Source of the DNA: Prochlorococcus marinus str. MIT 9215
Lineage (GTDB): Bacteria > Cyanobacteriota > Cyanobacteriia > PCC-6307 > Cyanobiaceae
DNA: 7,258 bases
NCBI GenBank assembly: GCA_949486985.1
Contig: CATBLW010000077.1
Span: 1 to 7,258 of the forward strand
Direction: 5' to 3'
The translations under genes were made by a program, and so were the position numbers. Below are positions 5,689 to 7,258 of the stretch, piece by piece. Under the pieces are notes generated by a model that had not been told where the DNA came from, searched no databases, and worked only from the letters and a program-made list of their open reading frames with translations. How positions within the stretch are numbered: the stretch's first letter is position 1; every line of letters starts with the position of its first letter.

Positions 5689-6285
5689 ATGAGTGCGTCA
5701 ACAGAACGGCCAGTGGATCTAGAGCTGGATCTTTCCTTTCATGCCGCCAGCGAAAGCCACTGGACGGAACCGATCGATTCAGAGAGCAGAAACCGACTCA
5801 CAAGTGCCAGCGCATGGGAGCAGGAACTGACAACTTGGATCCAAAGCATCCGCAGCGACCTGACCCTGACCTGTCCCACAGAGGTGCGTCAAACCCAATC
5901 GCTGAGCCTGGGTCTTCAACTCACTGATGACGCCAACATCTCTGAACTGAATGCATCTTGGCGGCAAAAACCTGAAGCCACAGATGTGCTCTCGTTCCCA
6001 GCCCTCGACAACAACATCCCAATGCCAGGAACCAGTTGTGTGGAACTTGGTGACATCGTTGTATCGGTGACAACAGCCCAACGACAAGCCAAAGAACACC
6101 AGCATTCGTTGGATCGAGAGCTTCGCTGGCTCGTCAGCCATGGCCTTTTGCATCTACTCGGCTGGGACCACCCCAACAGCAGCAGCCTTGACGAGATGCT
6201 GAGCTGCCAGGAACATCTGCTTAGTAACGACGGTAAGGTTCCTTCTCACAGTGATTCAATCGCAACGATCACTGACGATTCCTAA
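5689..6285 (+). CDS. ybeY: Endoribonuclease YbeY (rRNA maturation factor)
   Basis: YbeY is a zinc-dependent single-strand endoribonuclease needed for 16S rRNA 3'-end maturation and ribosome quality control. The 198-residue protein has the family core at about 45-178: LQLTDDANISELNASWR (76-92), the substrate-site motif ATDVLSFP (97-104), LGDIVVS (120-126), and the zinc motif H151-GLLH155-LLGWD-H161 followed by EM...QEHLL. It is longer than the 155 residues of E. coli YbeY. An acidic N-terminal extension of roughly 40 residues (LELDLSF at 11-17) and a polar Ser/Asp-rich tail of about 18 residues account for the difference. The ATG at 5689 comes 7 nt after the small membrane gene stop; two nearby ATGs at 5678 and 5681 are out of frame. 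The C-terminal coding region overlaps one candidate start of dgkA. Confidence 0.96.
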   Translation: MSASTERPVDLELDLSFHAASESHWTEPIDSESRNRLTSASAWEQELTTWIQSIRSDLTLTCPTEVRQTQSLSLGLQLTDDANISELNASWRQKPEATDVLSFPALDNNIPMPGTSCVELGDIVVSVTTAQRQAKEHQHSLDRELRWLVSHGLLHLLGWDHPNSSSLDEMLSCQEHLLSNDGKVPSHSDSIATITDDS

Positions 6286-6298
6286 GGCCACCAACTTG

Positions 6299-6727
6299 GT
6301 GTACGAAGAAATCACCTCAAATCAAGGGAGTCGGGGCACCCGCAGGGGAGCCTGGAACATCGCTGGCAGCCTTACAGCCAGTTTTCGCTATGCCGCCCAG
6401 GGGCTTGCCTATGGCTTCTCAAGCCAGCGCAACTTTCGAATTCATGTCGTCATTGGGACGGTGGTATTTGGACTGGGCCTCTGGCTGCAACTGAATATCA
6501 ATCACCTTGCCGTGCTTGTGCTCACGGTGACCGCAGTGTTGGTTCTGGAGTTAATCAACACGGCCATCGAAGCCGTAGTAGATCTAGCCATTGGTCGCCG
6601 CTTCCACCCACTGGCGCGCATCGCCAAAGACTGTGCAGCGGCAGCCGTTTTGGTTGCTTCGATCAGTTCCTTGATGATCGCTCTCTTGCTGCTTTTGCCT
6701 CCTCTCCTGAACCGCCTAGGGCTCTGA
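6299..6727 (+). CDS. dgkA: Diacylglycerol/undecaprenol kinase family membrane protein
   Basis: This is an integral membrane kinase of the small DgkA family, which phosphorylates diacylglycerol or, in Gram-positive relatives, undecaprenol; the substrate here is not decided by sequence. From the GTG at 6299 the protein has 142 residues: a basic N-terminus, the family motif SQRNFRIH (42-49), three membrane segments (about 48-66, 69-90 and 113-135), the signature ELINTAIEAVVDL (84-96, with E84, N87, E91 and D95) and AKDCAAAAV (109-117). Q43 aligns with Glu28 of E. coli DgkA, a metal-site residue. The start is uncertain: GTG 6299 or TTG 6296 follow the ybeY stop with AAGG at 6284-6287, while GTG 6251 would add 16 residues and overlap ybeY by 35 bp. 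I prefer 6296/6299 on spacing. trpG starts 13 nt after the stop. Confidence 0.92.
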   Translation: MYEEITSNQGSRGTRRGAWNIAGSLTASFRYAAQGLAYGFSSQRNFRIHVVIGTVVFGLGLWLQLNINHLAVLVLTVTAVLVLELINTAIEAVVDLAIGRRFHPLARIAKDCAAAAVLVASISSLMIALLLLLPPLLNRLGL

Positions 6728-6740
6728 AACCCCGCAGCAC

Positions 6741-7258
6741 ATGCTCCTGGTCATCGACAACTACGACAGCTTCACCTTCAACCTGGTGCAATACCTGGGT
6801 GAGCTGGCCTCAAGACACCCGATAGCGACCGATTTGAGGGTTGAGCGCAATGATGCCCTGTCCTTGGAGCAAATCCGCGAGCTGCAACCTGCCGCCATCC
6901 TTCTGTCTCCAGGGCCAGGGGATCCAAACCAGGCGGGTGTCTGCCTGGAGGTGCTCACTGAACTCTCTCCGCACATACCCACCCTGGGCGTTTGCCTGGG
7001 GCACCAAGCTCTAGCGCAGGCTTACGGCGGCAAGATTGTGCGCGCTGACGAGCTGATGCATGGCAAAACCTCGCCTGTTCTGCATCAAGGCGATGGCGTG
7101 TTTGCCGGCCTGCCCCAACCGCTTACAGCAACCCGTTATCACAGCCTGATTGCCGAAAGAGACAGCCTGCCCGAGTGCCTGGAAATCACAGCCTGGCTTG
7201 AAGATGGCACGATCATGGGGTTACGACATCGAGCCCACCCACATCTCCAAGGTGTGCA
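6741..7258 (+). CDS. trpG: Anthranilate/aminodeoxychorismate synthase glutamine amidotransferase subunit (C-terminus cut by window edge)
   Basis: This is a class I glutamine amidotransferase subunit that supplies ammonia to a chorismate-using partner, TrpE (anthranilate, tryptophan) and/or PabB (aminodeoxychorismate, folate). The first 172 residues are visible. The N-terminus MLLVIDNYDSFTFNLVQYLG is typical of TrpG/PabA. LLSPGPGDPNQAG (54-66) forms the oxyanion region. The nucleophile C85 sits in GVCLGHQA, and MHGKTSPV (107-113 and on) and RYHSL (132-136) follow as expected. The sequence stops at LQGV, just before the expected QFHPES that carries the catalytic His and Glu, so completeness of the triad cannot be judged. 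The gene begins 13 nt after dgkA with no strong Shine-Dalgarno and is the last visible member of the prfB operon. Sequence does not separate a tryptophan-only from a dual tryptophan/folate role. Confidence 0.94.
   Translation, partial: MLLVIDNYDSFTFNLVQYLGELASRHPIATDLRVERNDALSLEQIRELQPAAILLSPGPGDPNQAGVCLEVLTELSPHIPTLGVCLGHQALAQAYGGKIVRADELMHGKTSPVLHQGDGVFAGLPQPLTATRYHSLIAERDSLPECLEITAWLEDGTIMGLRHRAHPHLQGV

Overview
The window looks like a core, vertically inherited stretch of a marine picocyanobacterial chromosome (Synechococcus or a low-light, MIT9313-like Prochlorococcus). The reasons are base composition in the mid-50s % G+C by spot count, very tight gene packing, phylloquinone (vitamin K1) genes of the cyanobacterial type, and the gene order prfB - small membrane protein - ybeY - dgkA - trpG, which I recall as typical of this group. 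I cannot separate the two genera from this sequence alone. I see no mobile element, phage gene, CRISPR array, tRNA or rRNA.

Layout. Positions 1-1662 (minus strand) hold the phylloquinone genes menA and menC, with menC running off the left edge. From a 54-bp divergent gap, menF (isochorismate synthase, the entry step of the same pathway) reads rightward at 1717-3150. It collides tail-to-tail with gshB, overlapping it by 40 bp. gshB (glutathione synthetase) and grxC (glutaredoxin) form a leftward two-gene unit at 3111-4308. After a 62-bp divergent gap a compact rightward operon begins at 4371: prfB (release factor 2, made through a programmed +1 frameshift), a 50-residue single-span membrane protein, ybeY (rRNA maturation endonuclease), dgkA (diacylglycerol/undecaprenol kinase family) and trpG/pabA (glutamine amidotransferase), cut by the right edge. 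Gaps inside this operon are 7-13 bp.

How the genes work together. MenF draws chorismate into phylloquinone synthesis. MenC makes o-succinylbenzoate, and MenA attaches the phytyl tail that anchors the quinone used by photosystem I. TrpG/PabA serves a competing chorismate branch (tryptophan and/or folate). GshB makes glutathione and GrxC uses it for thiol reduction. PrfB and YbeY act in translation and ribosome quality, and DgkA in lipid recycling.

No novel defence, mobile or biosynthetic system is visible. The points most worth a second look are: the prfB frameshift site, which has only a weak Shine-Dalgarno-like stimulator partly buried in a perfect 7-bp hairpin; a stem-loop just behind the menF stop that lies inside gshB; a 17-codon upstream ORF whose stop overlaps the menF GTG start; and a glutamine in DgkA where the E. 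coli enzyme has the metal-site glutamate.
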